NCBI GenBank assembly: GCA_016707585.1
Contig: JADJHL010000005.1
Coordinates: 124,001 to 188,000 of the forward strand
Origin: Ignavibacteriales bacterium
GTDB taxonomy: Bacteria; Bacteroidota; Ignavibacteria; Ignavibacteriales; Ignavibacteriaceae
Direction of reading: 5' to 3'
Length of the DNA stretch: 64,000 nt
In this document: positions 62,837 to 64,000 of the stretch, piece after piece
Layout of the letters: every line of letters begins with the position of its first letter
Numbering within the stretch: position 1 is the stretch's first letter
Program-made: the position numbers and the translations under genes
Notes under the pieces: model-generated
Told to the model about the DNA's origin: nothing
The model's input: only the letters and a program-made list of their open reading frames with translations
Database searches by the model: none

Positions 62837-63389
62837 ATGATTGCAAATACATTATTTGCTTTTGTCGCTTTAGTTGTATCTGAAACTGAAGGTGGCAGTG
62901 GTGGATTGCTTTCCGTTAATGGCGGATTAGCGTTCTGGACTGTTTTAACCTTTTTATTGCTTTTATTCCTGTTATCAAAGTTTGCCTGAAACCAATCCTA
63001 TCATCTTTGAAACAAAGAGAAGATGCAATTAAAGATTCGCTTGAACAAGCCGAAAAGCTAAAGATGAAGCAAAACTGATTCTTGCACAAAATCAGAATAG
63101 TCTAGCTAAAGCTGAGGAAGAATCTAAAAAGATTATTGAGCAAAGCAGAGTTTTTGCTGAAAATCTTAAAGAGCAATTGCTTAAAGAAAGCAAAGAGCAA
63201 GCTCAAAAACTTGTTAGTGATGCAACTGCTGAAATCGAAAGAAAGAAAAATGCTGCTTTTGATGAACTAAAAAATCAAATTGCAGATATTTCTATTCAAG
63301 CTGCTGAAAAGATTTTAAAGGAAAATCTTGATGCTGATAAGAATAAAAAATTAGTTGATAAATACATTAGCGATATCTCTAAGAATTAA
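62837..63389 (+). CDS. atpF: ATP synthase Fo subunit b, with two apparent frameshifts
   Basis: N-terminus MIANTLFAFVALVVSETEGG with a membrane segment, but the frame stops at TGA 62987. The expected KFAWKPILSSLKQREDAIKD appears if one G is added at 62988, and a second G at 63057 restores EQAEKAKDEAKLILAQNQNS, leading into the open part that ends at 63389. With both, the protein has 184 residues and the family's long helix. Both losses are in GG pairs. As subunit b is needed by the enzyme and all other subunits are intact, errors in the consensus are more likely than decay. Confidence 0.85.
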
Positions 63390-63391
63390 TT

Positions 63392-63946
63392 ATGGCTTCA
63401 TCTAAAGTTGCAATACGTTATGCTCAATCATTTCTTGATACATCAATCGAGAAAAATATTCTTACAAAAGTTGCAGAAGAATTTGAGTTGGTTGCACAAA
63501 CTTTAAGCAAAAGTTATGACTTGCTTAGAGCTATTAAAAGTCCTGTAATTAAGGCTGAAACTAAGAAAGCTGTAATTGCAGAAGTTTTTGGAAAACTGTT
63601 AAGCAAAGATTCTTTTAGTTTTTTGAATTTTGTTATTGATAAAGGAAGAGAAGAAATATTACCGGAAATTTTAGAGAAGTTTGAAACATTAAAAGATGAA
63701 TCTCTCGGAATAGTAAAAGTTAATGTTACAACTGCGTTTGATTTTACTTCGGAACAGAGAAATCATTTGCAGCAGCAATTTGAATCTTATCTGAAAAAGA
63801 AAGCAAGATTAACATATAAAGTTGATACGAATATTATTGGTGGTTTTATTGCTAAGGTTGGCGATACAGTTTATAATGCTTCTATGATTCATCAACTTGG
63901 ATTATTGAAAAAAGAGTTTTTACAAGGTAGTGTTACGTTAAATTAA
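63392..63946 (+). CDS. atpH: ATP synthase F1 subunit delta
   Basis: 184 residues. IRYAQSFLDTSIEKNILTKV at the N-terminus and the C-terminal YKVDTNIIGGFIAKVGDTVY, with family-typical length. It links F1 to the peripheral stalk. It begins two bases after atpF. Confidence 0.93.
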   Translation: MASSKVAIRYAQSFLDTSIEKNILTKVAEEFELVAQTLSKSYDLLRAIKSPVIKAETKKAVIAEVFGKLLSKDSFSFLNFVIDKGREEILPEILEKFETLKDESLGIVKVNVTTAFDFTSEQRNHLQQQFESYLKKKARLTYKVDTNIIGGFIAKVGDTVYNASMIHQLGLLKKEFLQGSVTLN

Positions 63947-63976
63947 CCTAAAGGAATTTAATAAAGGAAATTACAA

Positions 63977-64000
63977 ATGGCAGAAGTTAGACCTGATGAA
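63977..64000 (+). CDS. atpA: ATP synthase F1 subunit alpha (3' partial)
   Basis: Only the first eight codons (MAEVRPDE) are in the window, after AAAGGAAATT. Assignment rests on position directly after atpH in an atp operon and on the typical start. Confidence 0.8.

Noticed and set aside
62837..63389. atpF as a true pseudogene
   Set aside because: Only two single-base losses in GG pairs, all other atp genes intact, and the same error type occurs elsewhere in the contig.

Overview
The window is about 30% GC and gene-dense. It looks like a chromosomal piece of an Ignavibacteria-type bacterium (Bacteroidota/Chlorobi side). This is inferred from type IX secretion sorting domains (NYPNPFNPTT motif at about 47720-47750), a PorV-like protein, a GWxTD protein, a SusC-like TonB receptor, a bactofilin next to the ATP synthase operon, and frequent TTG/GTG starts. 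I saw no rRNA, tRNA, CRISPR array, prophage or insertion sequence with a transposase.

Layout. 1-2587: end of a cbb3 oxidase assembly cluster (ccoG, ccoH-like, TauE/SafE-type membrane protein). 2832-6418: an AAA/DUF4143 ATPase with an operator-like repeat pair, and a penicillin-acylase-family hydrolase. 6555-11866: metF, an oxidoreductase, a class II aldolase, ddl, a FtsB/DivIC-like protein and rarA. On the minus strand, 11867-15508: a membrane mannosyl/glycosyltransferase-like protein, dprA, a DUF3098 protein with a strongly folded leader, and a small unknown gene. 15966-35572: a cell-surface polysaccharide locus with gmd, a lipoprotein with a tandem-repeat signal peptide, Wzz, Wzy and Wzx candidates, many glycosyltransferases, one decayed glycosyltransferase, a polyprenyl-phosphate sugar transferase, a four-helix-bundle gene flanked by repeats, and a GT2 protein fused to a degenerate sugar transferase. 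35575-44714: accA, a thioesterase, nadC, a second flippase, dut, dnaE, an enoyl-reductase-like SDR and trxA. 44946-57126: an outer-membrane/secretion group (T9SS cargo, TonB receptor, a very large secreted protein, PorV-like protein, GWxTD protein). 57289-64000: lipid A-type acyltransferase, heptosyltransferase, Sua5, M23 peptidase, bactofilin, then the F1Fo ATP synthase operon running out of the window in atpA.

The polysaccharide locus has all classes expected of a Wzx/Wzy pathway: nucleotide-sugar synthesis, an initiating transferase, chain-extending transferases, flippase, polymerase and chain-length regulator. The 44946-57126 group combines T9SS cargo with outer-membrane proteins. The subunit c sequence suggests a proton-coupled ATP synthase.

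Most notable: (1) seven copies of an 8-bp repeat inside the signal-peptide coding region of a lipoprotein, currently out of frame; (2) a leader RNA with two mutually exclusive hairpins before the DUF3098 gene; (3) a four-helix-bundle cassette flanked by inverted repeats, one of which recurs 30 kb away; (4) a GT2-sugar transferase fusion lacking the catalytic motifs. Caution: at least four conserved genes or gene sites (GWxTD gene, atpI-like gene, atpF twice) show single-base deletions in short homopolymers, which suggests consensus errors in this contig, so other frameshifts must be read carefully.
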